From Euprymna scolopes (Eukaryota; Mollusca; Cephalopoda; Sepiida; Sepiolidae): a DNA stretch of 22,181 nucleotides. Shown here one piece after another: positions 8,047 through 19,866 of this stretch; position 1 is the stretch's first letter; each line of letters begins with the position of its first letter. The notes below the pieces were generated by a model that ran no database searches, was not told the DNA's origin, and saw only the letters and a list, made by a program, of their open reading frames with translations. The DNA is taken from assembly GCA_024364805.1 (NCBI GenBank), contig CM044501.1, positions 50,918,178-50,940,358 of the forward strand, given 5' to 3'. Made by a program: the position numbers and the translations under genes.

Positions 8047-9857
8047 TTAAAATGACATATTCCGGTATATTTGAGATGTAGATTGATAATTTGCAATATT
8101 TAGAGTATAAGATTATTGTTCTCATCTTAGATTTTATTCACACAGCAGTTTTTCCGAGGAAACTTTCTTTATGTGCTGCTTGTCAACCCGGGAATATCGG
8201 TAAACTATTTCGAACTGAACCTTTTATTTAATTTACGATTATTTATTTAAGAGATTGTAACATTTTCACATGTCATAACGGATAATGGGTAAGATAATAA
8301 TCAGTTTTACGTAAGTATTTAAAAGTTTAAAACTAAAATTCACAACACAGACGATACTTAGAATATAATAAGGAATTGTTATACCAGACAGAACAAGAAT
8401 GATTTTTCCTACGGATTAAATAAAGGATTCAGTTTGAAATACTGTTTGTCAAAAATATTCTCAAGTTCGACCAAACACACCAAAAGAAAATTGTTTGCAA
8501 AGGAATCGTTTGTGAGAATTATATCCAAGATAAGAATAATAATCGGAAAATTAAAAATAATCTCAATTAAAATGTCTTTAAGTATTTCAGTAATTTATAC
8601 AAATTTGCGTAAATTAATTTGCATACACGAAGCAGATGTCATTTATTTGTCTAAAATATATATGACTCTTAAATGGAACTAAATAGAACATTGATACGGG
8701 CTGTGATTGAGATTATTATACCGGCAATTTTGGAAGCAATATTAGTTGTGTTAATTATATAAATACCACCTTACGTAACAAAGCTGATATCTTATGTAGA
8801 TATAAAGTACAGATAAAGAATAATAGTATGCTGAGGTAGCTTAAACGATAAGATTTCAAAGGTGATATTCGAAGGCTTGCTCCTATACAAATTAGTCAAA
8901 GTTTGTGAAAGTCGAGAAAGTACGATAGAAAAGAGAGACGTTGGCTTAGAAGAAACAGTCACCGTCGTTTTTGTCTGGTTGACGAGATTTTAGTTTCAAT
9001 GAATTGCTTTTGAAGATGCAATTATTGTGTGCGTTTTCAACTGCAACACATAGCTAATAAAATTTACTGCACTTCTGTAAAACTTCAAATTATTTCCATG
9101 AATTTACGTGACTTAACCAACCAATCTGACACGCCCTTTGTATATAAAACCACAACTAACCTCGAGGCTTTTCAATACTCATGGTTCACTACATACTAAA
9201 TCTAAAAGCCACTCGAGGTTAGTGTAATTTTAAACTGGATAACCAACAGTATTATAAAATGATTGAGAAATATAATTAATTTACAGGACAACTCGACAGA
9301 TATTTCTTGGCATAAGACTTTAAAAACATCATATGCTTAGTCTGCGATAATTTGTTCTACATATAGAAAACCCTTTTTCGTCGAAGACTCTCAAGCGGAG
9401 AAAGATTTTTCTTATTGTAAGTAGAAAAAAACTAGTTCTTGTTGAAAAGATTTTTGGAAGGAACAGAGCTTGGAGTTCAGTGGAGCTGAAACATTTCCAA
9501 TAACACATAAAATGTTTTGCATACATGCGGGGGGGGGGGGTTCTAGGGGCTGGTATTTTATATGCTTTCCAGTTCTTTTTATGAAGAAAGTTACACAATG
9601 GGGCGTCTGCTGAGAGTGTCTATATAGTAGCTTTGTGGAGAGAATTTACTCAAAAGAGAAAGATTATTGTTATTTTAGTTATTTGCTTAAAAAATCTTAA
9701 TTTTAACTTGATGAAATGAATGACGCGCACGAACAGAAACATCAGAATCATTCGCTGAGAATATCAGTTTTATACATCATTGGTGATGGCTTGTTACCAC
9801 AGCTTCCAAGGTGCGACCGATCTGAAAACCCTAATTTTCTCTCTGCCCTAAAACGTG
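8047..9857. other. AT-rich non-coding stretch
   Basis: No gene is supported. The open frame at 8434-8682 is AT-driven. The minus-strand frame at 9329-9598 has fairly normal composition but no motif I can name. A run of ten or more G lies at 9529-9540. A hairpin at 9156-9222 is listed separately. Confidence 0.5.
9156..9222. repeat. short hairpin, 17-bp stem
   Basis: CTAACCTCGAGGCTTTT (9156-9172) pairs with AAAAGCCACTCGAGGTTAG (9204-9222), leaving a 2-base bulge and a loop of about 31 bases. The size is compatible with a small hairpin RNA or the end of a tiny MITE. Nothing else supports either reading. Confidence 0.5.
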
Positions 9858-9869
9858 ATCATCATCATC

Positions 9870-9901
<32 letters not shown>
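9858..9901. repeat. (ATC)n then (CT)n microsatellite
   Basis: Trinucleotide ATC repeats pass into about 14 CT units. The plus-strand open frame here reads HHHH then LSLSLS and is an artefact. Confidence 0.95.
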
Positions 9902-9905
<4 letters not shown>

Positions 9906-10170
9906 ATACCTCTACCCATGCTTCAGATTTACGTCATCCATCATTCATTCACTTCTATGAACGAGTGTGTAATGTTTGTAAAAAATCCATACACTTAACT
10001 TAATCGGCATGGAAATACGGCTCCTAACATTAAACAGAGCACTTATAATGGAAATATCAATAGAATTGAGAAAGATTAGCAATGCCTATTCCGTAAGAAA
10101 TAGGCTGCAACGAAGAAAACAAATAATCACTCGCTAAATTGTGAAGTATATTTGGTGCTCTTTTGTTTTC

Positions 10171-11326
10171 TTTTTTTTTTTTTTTACAAGGTGGTCACCA
10201 CTTATCAAGGCCCGGAAGCCACTCAGGGATAAGGGTTATTGCATGTACAGTACGTTAGTGTAGAGATTTAATGATGTGTTTACTTAAGAGAGCGGTTCAT
10301 TAGTAATTTGTTAACGTTGGACTTGAAGACATAAAAGTTGTAGTCAGGTGGGAAGCAGGCAGACGGAACAGAGTTCCACAGGCGTGCAGTTCTAAGAAAG
10401 AAGCTTTGTTCATGGAATCCACGTTTTGATTTAGGCAGAGATAAAGATTGGGGGAAATTTTTCACAGTCGATTCAGCTAGACGGGTGTTTTTTGTGAAAT
10501 ATTGGTGAGGGGGGGGCAGAGATTGAAGTTCAGACGAGCACCTGCCATGGAAATAACGATAAAACAAGGATAGGCTCGCAACGTCTCTTCTGTGGAGAGA
10601 GGGGCTGCAGGGTAGAGAAAAGGGCATCCCCCACTAAGCCACGAAGTCTATTTTGTACTCTGTCAAGGCAGGATAGGCTGTTTTTAGCAGCTCCTGCCCA
10701 GATATGACAGCAGTAGTCTATCCTTGGACGTCCTTGGCTTTTATATAGATAGAGTATTGCATCAGTAGTGAGATATCTTCTGGAGGGTTGAAGGATCCCA
10801 CCATCTTTCCAGCGACCTTGGCAACATACTTGATGTACGTGTTCCATTTCAGATCAGGAGTAAAGGTCAAACCCAGAAGCTTGTCAAAACACGGGGTTTA
10901 TCCTAGACGAGAGCCATCTATTTCAATTGATGCCAGATGGGTATCAGAGCGTTGATGATGTAAAGATAGAAGTCTGGTTTTAGATGCATTAAAGGTAACC
11001 AGCCACGTCTTCCCCCACTGGACCACTTGTTCGAGATCAGAGGAAAGAGAATCAGAGAGAGCTTTGTCATTTACAGCCTTTGATGTGGTCGTGTCATCAG
11101 CATAAATGTCAATGAATGTTTAAGTATCTGTTTAGGGAGATCATTGATGTAGATCAGGAAGAGATTTGGACCCAATATGGACCCTTGAGGGACTCCAGCA
11201 TCAATACTGCAGGCCTCTAATTTTTGTCCATCGGCCACTACTCTTATGAGCCTATCAGAGAGAAATGATTTAATGATAGAGAGAATATTTCCAGTTATAC
11301 CGTAGCTAGTGATCTTGTGAAGTAGG

Positions 11327-11329
<3 letters not shown>
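10171..11329 (-). mobile_element. LINE copy A, jockey/CR1-like, 5'-truncated
   Basis: Read on the minus strand, this is the 3' half of a non-LTR retrotransposon. It starts inside the reverse transcriptase (GLLHKITSYGITGNILSIIK). It passes through GVPQGSILGPNLFLIYINDL (about 11190 leftward) and the catalytic IYADD box (11107-11093). The post-palm region (WLVTFNASKTRLLSL) and a C-terminal domain follow (YCCHIWAGAA, LDRVQNRLRGLVGDALFS, FFLRTARLWNSVP, FKSNVNKLL). A 3' UTR and a poly-A tail (poly-T on the plus strand, 10171-10185) complete it. A frameshift lies just before YADD, an in-frame stop at about 10898-10900, and another frameshift near 10600, so it is a pseudogene. Its 5' side is cut at a TA/TG microsatellite. 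Jockey versus CR1 placement is uncertain. Confidence 0.85.

Positions 11330-11392
<63 letters not shown>
11329..11392. repeat. (TA)n(TG)n compound microsatellite
   Basis: About 30 bases of TA are followed by about 34 bases of TG. It sits exactly at the truncated 5' end of LINE copy A. Beyond it (11393-11674) no element is recognised. Confidence 0.95.
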
Positions 11393-11393
<1 letters not shown>

Positions 11394-11674
11394 AAATATA
11401 TTTTCTTATAATATATACCGATCCATATTTAAGAAGCTCAATGTAATTACAGAGCAATGTAGTGAATAAATGACAAAGGTGTATATTCCAAAGTTCATGA
11501 TGTTGCCAATCTTATAAGTAGAAATAGCAAAAATCAATCAGTCAAAAGGAAATAAAGTGCGTTTTTACATGATTAAACTCCGAAAATTGGAAGGGAAGCT
11601 TTTGCTATTTCTTCTGATGTGTTAAGGGGCATAATAGATTCACTGATTGATATAATAATCAAATTACTGTTGAT

Positions 11675-11967
<293 letters not shown>

Positions 11968-12094
11968 TGAGAGAGCTCCAGGCTTCAACCACGAGTCTCG
12001 ACATCGGTATGTCATTTTTTCTTTCGAGAAACAATAAAAACAAATGATAATGTTCTAAGAATTTTTGAAGATTAGTCTGTAATATTATATAAAA

Positions 12095-12260
12095 TGAAAT
12101 ATATTGTGTGTGACTTCATCCACGATGGACTAAAAACAACTGGGCCGATTTTTATAAAATTTCACAGGAAGGCACTTTATGTGCTTGGTAGTGTTATTAC
12201 ATCGATTTTGTATCGGAATGTCTTCGATAATTTTCGAAAATCGATAATGGAATTAATCCG
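12095..12260 (+). mobile_element. possible RTE-like/SINE-like element fragment
   Basis: The run GTGTGTGACTTCATCC, then ACAACTGGGCCGATTTTTAT and AAATTTCACAGG, matches a pattern I know from widespread invertebrate repeats, in which CTGGACCGATTTTGATGAAATTT is typical. A TTTTCGAAAATCGAT word follows. No tail of the CTGCTAGTATA type is found downstream, so the boundaries are guesses. Confidence 0.35.
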
Positions 12261-14190
12261 ATGAAAGGAGGAACAGGCGATTTTAACCAAAGTTAACACC
12301 TTACAAAGTCTAACATCACAAATGCATTTGAGAAGTTTTATTAAAAAAAGTTGAAAATTTTGACAGTAGATTTTTATATAATACAGAAGCGTTGTTAATG
12401 TATGTTTTTGTTCAAAGCACAATTAAACCATGTTTTTTTTTACTTTGTATTTAAAATTTAAGTTCAAGCCATTATCAAAGCAAACCCAGTAAGGCCAGAC
12501 AAAGAAACCCAACATTATGTACTTTGATACTGCAGGGCCGCGTTCGAAAGAAAACTTTCTGTTAAGAGCACAATTGAAGTATGATGCTTGATTTTTGCAT
12601 GTTAAACTTTAAATCAAGCAATTATATATGACAAATAATTTTATAAAATCAACAGTAGGTTCTCTGCGGTGCAATGTAGACTATAATTATTGTTAATAAG
12701 TTACTGCGAGAGGACCCATATATATAAAAGCGTGATGGAGTTTTAGTGATAATAAATTTAATGTGACATTTATAAAAATATCTAAATATCTGTATCCTTA
12801 TTGTATTATGTGTACGGAATGCTTATAAGTTTGGGTTTTCTTTTCTGAAATGAGAAACGTTCGTTGTTCCCATACATAACATGGCGCTTTCATATATTAT
12901 TAATGATTCGTTGCGAAATCTAGTTTATGCAAAGTAAAGAGATCAAAAATGAAGATAAAGTCACAGATTGATGCATTCTAGTCTGTGGCTCGCATTGATA
13001 TCGTGCTATTAACTTTATTTATCCGTCACCCTCCCTTAAATGGGTATGTTTCTCGTATAATCATCAGAGCACGTTCACGCATAAACTGATCCGGGATTTT
13101 ATAGTGCGATGTGTTTCACTGCTGAAATTAGATTTTTTTTTCGGTTTTCCAACTCAAAGAGTGAAAATTAATGGCTTGCTCTAAAACATCATAGATTCGT
13201 GCATTGGGGCGTGGTGCAATATATTTAACATCAGATTACCTACTTATATAATTAATAAGCCACATTGCTTTTAACGTTTTGGTCAAATAACTAACGTTTG
13301 CTATATTTATTCTGCAATTATTACATGATTGATTAAGTGCTCTGCAAATTCTGTAGGTTGAAAAACTGATGTCAGTTGAATGGCGAGATGTGAGCCATTT
13401 CGTTGAGTTGGCGGTGTCTGTACTTATCCGTCTGTGTTGACTTGAAATGATGAAGAAAATAGTATTACCAAGTTCCAGATAAAATACAAACATTTTAATG
13501 TATGCATTTCACTTTAAAAGAATTGTTGCATTACAATTCAAAATTATTAGATTATTAATTAACGATTTATTCGATGACAAGTGTTGTCTATTTCAAGATA
13601 AAATATTATCGGTCCTATTGCTTTCCATTACGGTCTAATGTGGGGGAAGCTATGGATCAATAACGGTTCGTTATACTAATAAAATTAAATTAACACTGAT
13701 ACTGAATATAAACTTAAACTTGATCAACTTATGAGACTAAACTCTAATATGCAGCTATACTGTAACCGAAAGAGCTAGTACTAGGGTTCCAGGGTAAAAC
13801 AGATGTGTTTACTCAACTATCTCTTGGATTATTGGACAAGGTGTTCCTCTCCACTCACTAGAAATTCATATTTCACTTCAGTTCTTTCAAGCTGCATGTC
13901 TACTTCACCTATTTTTCTATCCTACCAATTTATCAAGTTTTCTCCCACAACCTGCTGGGTATGACATAATATTAAGTTTAAGCCTTAATTTGAGAGATTT
14001 AAGGAGAGTATAATAATCCCTTACTTGTCGCTATTCTGAATCCACTTTGGCCCGCTAGTGTAGCACCTGTTATTGTCCGTTTTACTAAATGGTCACTGCA
14101 TATCAAAATACGAAAGGAGCACTTGGAGACAAAAGTTGGTGATATCAGTTGGATGATTTATGTATTGGAATAAAAGTTCTTGAGATTAAT
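12261..14190. other. non-coding stretch
   Basis: No gene or repeat family was recognised. Open frames at 12177-12422 and 13236-13493 (minus) have no motif. A pyrimidine-rich segment lies at about 13840-13960. Confidence 0.45.
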
Positions 14191-14192
14191 TG

Positions 14193-14742
14193 TTTTTTTA
14201 CATAGGTATCATCACTTATCAAGGCCAAGAGGCCACTCGATGATAAGTGTTAAAGAGTTACAGTAGAAATTGGACAATATAGTAATCGTTAGTAATGGTA
14301 AATTTGTTAACTTATATGTAACGGCTCATCAAAAACTTGTTTACGTTAGATTTGAAGACAACCATATTGTAGTCAGCTGGAAAGCAGGAAAACGGAAGAC
14401 AATTCCATAGGCGTGCAGTTCTAAGAAAGAAGCTTTGCTCATGGGATCTACGTTTAGGTTTAGGCACAGATAAAGAGTGGGGGAAATTAGTGATAGTGTT
14501 TTCTGCTAGACGGGTGTTTCTTGTGAAAGTTTGGTGAAGAGGGACCATAGATTGGAGCTCAGCCGAGCACTTGCCATGAAAATAATGATAAAGCAGAGAC
14601 AAACTCGCAACATTTCTTCTGTGAGAAAGAGGTTTCAGGTAAGAGAAAAGGACATCCCCTACGAGGCTACGAAGTCTATTTTGAACTCTATCAAGACAGG
14701 ATAAGTCCTTTCTAGCAGCTCCTGCCCAAATGTGGCAACAAA
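14193..14742 (-). mobile_element. LINE copy B, 5'-truncated
   Basis: On the minus strand this begins at CCHIWAGAARKDLSCLDRV and runs to the end of the C-terminal domain (FFLRTARLWNCLPFSCFP, VFKSNVNKFL). A 3' UTR and a short A-tail (poly-T at 14193-14199) follow. It belongs to the same family as copies A, D and E but is more diverged, with different 3' UTR details. A frame break separates the LDRV block from the YHYFHGKCSAELQSM block. The 3' UTR forms a 9-bp stem, CACTTATCA with TGATAAGTG, around an inner GGCC/GGCC hairpin. Confidence 0.85.
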
Positions 14743-14761
14743 AGTAGTCTCAACAATTATT

Positions 14762-15290
14762 TATATGCATTAGACTTGATAACAACCATGTTATAGTCGG
14801 TTAGGAAGCAGGTATATCATTCAACAGAAAAAATGTTCATGTAATTTTCACGAGGTCTTTGATACAGAGACTGAGAAAAAGAGAAATGAAAGTTGTGTAT
14901 TGTTGTTGTGACGAACTGGATTATTGCTATCAATGTTTTACAAGTTTAACAAAGGATTGAAACTCAATCGAGCACTTACAATGAACATAACGATGCAGGA
15001 GAGATAAGCTAGAAACATTTATTCTGTGTGAAAGGAGTTGCAAGGAAAATGAGAGATTATCTACTAATTGATTGCGAAGTTGGTTTTATACTGAGTCGAA
15101 GTAAAATGGGGGTGTTCAAAGCAGAACGGTGCAACTTGTGATAGCAATACACCAACTTAGGATTAGTCTGGATCTTGTACAGGTAGAGGATCGCATCATG
15201 GATAACGCTCGTTTTGGGACGATAAAATGATCCAATCATTTCTGCGGATTTTACATGTCTTTCATTTTAGGTTTGAAGAAAAAGATCGAG
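14762..15290 (-). mobile_element. LINE copy C, older relative of the same family
   Basis: On the minus strand a degraded version of the same domain can be followed. It has LKxKT at about 15275, AEMIGSFYRPK, DAILYLYKIQTNPKLVYCYH, LHRYVHCKCSIEFQSF, then a CF-TDYN--V-KSN block at 14762-14805. Several stops are present. It lacks the 3' UTR and lies directly upstream (in its own sense) of copy B. Copy C either lost its 3' end or belongs to a different subfamily. The divergence suggests it is clearly older than A, D and E. Confidence 0.6.
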
Positions 15291-15355
15291 AATATCAACA
15301 ACGAAAGGTGGTTCCTTATGGAAAGCGCGAGTTATTGAAATTTGAGAGAAATAAG

Positions 15356-15931
15356 ATCTATCTATATAAAAGCCAAGTACGTCCAAGGATGGAATACTGC
15401 TGCCATATCTGGGCAGGAGCTGCTAAAAACATCCTATCCTGCCTTGACAGAGTACAAAATAGACTTCGTGGCTTAGTGGGGGATGCCCTTTTCTCTTCCC
15501 TGCAACATCTCTCTCACAGAAGAGAGGTTGCAAGCCTATATTTGTTTTATCGTTACTTCCATGCCAGGTGCTCGTCTGAGCTCCAATCTTTGGTCCCTCC
15601 TTGCCAATCTTTTACAAAAAACACCCGTCTAGCTGAATCCACTGTCAAAAACTTTCCCTACTCTTTATCTATGCTTATATCAAAACGTAGATTCCATGAA
15701 CAAAGCTTTTTTCTTAGAACTTCACGCCTGTGGAACTCTGTTCCGTCTACCTGCTTCCCTCCTGACTACAACTTGGATGTCTTCAAGTCCAACGTAAACA
15801 AATTTCTGATGAACCGCCCCCTTAAGTAGCCACTTTAAATATCCACACTAACGTACTGTACTTACAATAATCCTTATCCCTGAGTGGCTTCCGGGCCTTG
15901 ATAAGTAGTGACCACCTTGTAAAAAAAAAAA
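15356..15931 (+). mobile_element. LINE copy D, 5'-truncated, open to its stop
   Basis: From IYLYKSQVRPRMEYCCHIWA the frame stays open for about 157 residues. It passes LDRVQNRLRGLVGDALFS, LFYRYFHARCSSELQSL, FHEQSFFLRTSRLWNSVP and FPPDYNLDVFKSNVNKFL, then the natural stop at 15827-15829. The shared 3' UTR and an 11-base A-tail (15921-15931) follow. It is the least damaged copy of the family here, but it carries no reverse transcriptase. An open frame extends to 15227, but the first roughly 42 residues are antisense to copy C and unrelated, so the long frame is an accident. No clear target duplication was seen. Confidence 0.88.
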
Positions 15932-16986
15932 GAACCAGCGTTGCTGGTGAAAGAGAGCAACTTTACACCCATTTCACCAGGTATTCTAAGTGTGAAGAGA
16001 AATAGTCCAAAAGATTTGATCAGCAGTGTTCTTCGATTGATAGTAGGTTGTTTTAGTAAAATATTAAGGAATTATCGCGGGCTACGATTAGGATGACTAT
16101 TTATGAAGACCCGGAACATGATAAATTGAAGCTGTTGTTTACCAAATATACGCCCAGTGAACAAATATAAAACATAAAATGACGCAACAGGCCTAAAATC
16201 CTTACAATAGCCTACTAACTAATGATTAATCGTTACAATAGGAATTGTGTTTCGTTATTAGATTATTAAAGCGAGTTCATGTGCCATAAAATATAAAAGT
16301 AACGATACTCGATTGTGCACTCGGAACATCCGGTTAAGTAAATACAAATTTAAAATTAAAAAAATGTCGCAAAACAATATTTCCCCTCTTATCAATTTTA
16401 CATATTTTTTTTTTCTAAATACTTATTGGCCGTTTCTTAACGACTCTTATCTTGTCTGATTGGAAAAGCGAATATTATTCTGGAGTTTCTAAAAATCAAA
16501 TTAGTTATTCGACATAACAAAAATTGGGCTTTAATGAAAAATAAAAAACAAGTGTCCGGGAACTAGGAAAAAAAATGGAATGAATGTGTAATTGATATAA
16601 GAAAAATCAAAGATGATTTATAGATTCCTTCTGATTAGAATTTATTGGTTGTTCCGTAATGTAAAATAATGATGAATTAGAGTCTTTTAATCAAGATGGG
16701 AAGAGAAAATTAGGAAAAATAAAAAAATAAAACAACGTAATAACAAACAAAAGATAATTGAATATATTCAGACTTCTTAAATGTTCAGTATGTAATTAGT
16801 AGACAATGTTTTGTATTTAGTTGTTTGGAAGCACATTCGGAAATGTATGCAAGTGCATTGTTTAAACTACAGCCTTATTTGTCGCGATGAACATTTCAGA
16901 GAGGCATCAAAATTAGTGGTTGAACATTTGATGTTTTCTACATGTCAGGAAAATATATATAGTTGAGCAAGGAAACCTTTCAGATT
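15932..16986. other. AT-rich non-coding stretch
   Basis: A small hairpin (CCAGCGTTGCTGG) lies just after the A-tail of LINE copy D. Beyond it, no coding region or repeat family was recognised. Confidence 0.5.
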
Positions 16987-17003
16987 TATATATACACACA
17001 CAC

Positions 17004-17039
<36 letters not shown>
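16987..17039. repeat. (TA)n/(CA)n microsatellite
   Basis: A short (CA)n core is flanked by TA tracts. Confidence 0.93.
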
Positions 17040-17041
<2 letters not shown>

Positions 17042-17456
17042 TGTATTTAAGAAACATGCTTTCATTCAGACAGCTATTGTTAAATAACACAGAGTATTTT
17101 TGCTTAATGTTTCTTGTTTGTGATTTTTCAATTTTTCGAATAATTATTCTCAGTCGAATTTGTGTAAGAAAATTCCGTAATTGTGTTCGTCCATCTGTTG
17201 CTTTTTTGCAAGTGCTTTGAACTGATTTTCTTCAGTCGTCTTCAAACAGTTTGTGATTACTGTTTCGTTTAAAATCTGAATGCTTGTATATGCTTCAGTT
17301 TAAATTACATTTAAATTGATTGAAATAGTGAAGCGTGTAGAGTGTAAGAAATGCGTATTTACGAGTTAAAACGTAGCGAAAATACAACAATGATTGAAAA
17401 GTGTGATTTACAAAATGGTATGCAATTTACAGTTTTTTTAATAAATTTAAATGCAG
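17040..17456. other. non-coding stretch
   Basis: No coding support. A plus-strand open frame runs into it from the microsatellite but has no motif. I looked here for a hammerhead ribozyme, which Penelope-like elements often carry, and did not find one. Confidence 0.4.
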
Positions 17457-17623
<167 letters not shown>

Positions 17624-18900
17624 TTACGTACCCAAGCATTTTATTACTGTTTTCACATTTTTTATCTGCTTTGCTCTTATATACGGTGCTTCCAGTATTT
17701 TTAGTCTTTTTACATTTGGATCTCTATGAATGAATTTCGTGTTTTCAACTAGGATTTTCCTTAATTTGGAATGTTGACAGCCATGTTGTTTTACAGGTCG
17801 GCAAATCGAGCTTGTATCTGAAAGGTGTAAGGTTAATCGTCTGGACAATGTGTTAATCGTGGGTCCAATGTAGCTATTAGTGTTTCTATTGTTCGAGATG
17901 CATTCTACCAAAGTGTCATTTGAATTGGTACAGTACATTGGTTTCGTCGACTGATTTTGTTGAAGTAGATGATAAATCTGATCTTATTATAATTGACTAG
18001 GTGTATATATCGATGTATTATATTCCTTAGTACCTTTTTATCTGATTTACAGTTGTGGTGTAGCTAGTTGCGATAGAAAATATTGCTGGGTGGGGATTGT
18101 TAACTTGGTTATTATTAGTTTGGTCCAGGTTTCTAGCTGTTAGTTTAATTTGTTTATCGGCTAAGAAATTGGAAAAATTGTTATTAATTAAGACATGCTT
18201 TATATTTTTAATTCACTGTAGAATATATTTATATGCGGAGATAAATTTGGCTCTATTAAGAAGATTTTTATAATTGCAGTTTTGTATCGGCATATACATT
18301 CACTTTTAAAGTTTAAGATACTAGAATTGGTTCTAATAGTTTTTTTATACAGAGAAGTGATGAATTCATCTTTGCTGGAACGTCGAGAAATGGAATACTA
18401 TTGTTTATATTTAATTCATAAGTGAATGCGTATGGTGTTTGTTTGAAAAAATCCTTTAGTTTTTCTATTTCGTTATTATTGTCAGCAATATTTACGACGT
18501 ACCTAACGTAAATACCTGGTATATTTTATAGTATTGAATTATTTATTCTCCAGGTTGGACATATAAATGTTGCTAAAAGTGGGTCCAAGTACAGAACCCA
18601 TAGATACTCCATCGATTTGTGTGTGAATGTTGCCTTTATGATCATAAAATGGGGACCTTGGGTGTTATATATTAATATCTTTATGATTATAGGGTTAATT
18701 TTCAGGGAGGGAGAGATGGATTATGTTATATGTTGTCTATGTTGATATCAACTGTTTCGTTAATTGGGACGTTGATGAACGGGCTTTCTACGTCTAGTGA
18801 GGCAGTGATTTTATTTACTTTTGTGGTTTGGAAAAAGGTTCTTCGGTAAATTTTATGCGGTATTTGCTTTGCAGGTCATACTAGAAATATTCTATTTAGT
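17624..18900 (-). mobile_element. Penelope-like retroelement (RT plus GIY-YIG), broken
   Basis: Read on the minus strand, the order is that of Penelope-like elements. First comes a reverse transcriptase palm segment (SLDVESPFINVPINETVDIN, about 18815-18755), then its next catalytic-core block (DGVSMGSVLGPTFSNIYMSN, about 18610-18550). A long linker contains INNSIPFLDVPAKMNSSLLC and RNIIHRYIHLVNYN. A C-terminal GIY-YIG endonuclease end follows (SYIGPTINTLSRRLTLHLSD, then [10 protein letters not shown]). The GIY-YIG domain cuts target DNA for insertion in this family. The copy is clearly dead, with several breaks, and its 5' side is missing beyond about 18900. The 3' side stops at (TA)n. No terminal repeats were identified. 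Confidence 0.82.
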
Positions 18901-18917
18901 AATTAAGAAATTTATTA

Positions 18918-19866
18918 TTAGGTTATTACAAAAATAATGACCGCCTAAAGTGATGTGTTTTGAAAATCATTATAACACAAAATTTGTAGTTTATTTTGGA
19001 TTAATATACTAATTAATATTTTTTAATTTATTTATTTTCCGGCAAAAGAATTTGTAGGAATACACAGGGCCCTCAATGATGAATAATTCAAAACGTCACA
19101 TTCGTCTCGTTATGTTGCATGAGTTCAAACTTGGGTACAATGACTCCGAAACTTCTGCTAATATCAACCGAGCATGGGGAAAGGGGTCCACAAGTTATCG
19201 GACAGTACGAAGGTGGTCCCAAAAAATGTCCGTAGCGAGGACGAGAGCCTTGAAGATTAAGAAGATAGAGGAGGAGTATGCAGTCTTGACAACGAACAAT
19301 TGCAAGCAGTTGTTGAGAAAAATCCTCGTCAAAGTGTCACAGTATTGTCTCAGACACTTGGCGTCAGTACTGCAACAGTTTCACGCCATTTACAGAGCAT
19401 TAGAAAGGTTTAAAAAAAACTTGATAAATGGATCACTCATGAGCTCAATGAGAATCAAAAACTTCTTTGAGTGCGTAACAGCAATGGTCCCTTTCTAGGC
19501 CGAATTTTCACTTGTGACAAAAAGTTGATCCTTTATAATAATCGTAAACGGCTTGGTCAATAGCTTCATCGTAATGAGTCTCCCAAACATTTCCCAAAAC
19601 CGAAGTTGCATCAGATTATGGTGAGAGTTTGGTGGTCTGCAATCTGTATTATTCACTACAGCTTTTTGGGAACCAATCAAAGTATTACAGCAGAGATCTA
19701 GAGATCTACTACAATAAACTTGTCGAAATGTATGTTTCCTTGCAAAAAGTTCACTGCCTTGGTTAATGGACATGGTCCAATTCTGCTCCACGATTGATTC
19801 TGCAGAAACTCACAGACTTGGGATACGAGACCTTACCACATCCTTCATATTCTCCAGACCTTTCAT
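18918..19866 (+). mobile_element. mariner DNA transposon, 3'-truncated
   Basis: A mariner-type end (TTAGGTTATTACAAAAATAA, 18918 onward) follows a TA (18916-18917). The transposase starts near 19076 with a typical helix-turn-helix (RHIRLVMLHEFKLGYNDSET, then RTVRRWSQK). In another frame it continues VEKNPRQSVTVLSQTLGVST and ATVSRHLQSIRKV. The catalytic stretch shows TCDKK (first Asp), VWWSAICIIHYSFL, LLHD (second Asp) and YETLPHPSYSPDLS (third Asp, D34D type). Frameshifts and stops are present. A short deletion after LLHD removes the NARP region. The element ends abruptly after SPDLS, so the C-terminus and 3' terminal repeat are missing. It is inactive. Confidence 0.88.

Noticed and set aside
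9329-9598. 89-residue minus-strand open frame
   Set aside because: Composition is plausible but there is no motif, and a poly-G run interrupts it. Both strands give equally unconvincing peptides.
15227-15829. 200-residue open frame, the longest in the window, as a gene
   Set aside because: Residues from about 43 on are the LINE C-terminal domain. The first part is unrelated sequence antisense to another LINE copy. It is a chance fusion of two fossils.
17220-17270. Possible hammerhead ribozyme next to the Penelope-like element
   Set aside because: CTGAAGA-like and CGAAAC-like words occur on the minus strand, but in the wrong order and without flanking stems.
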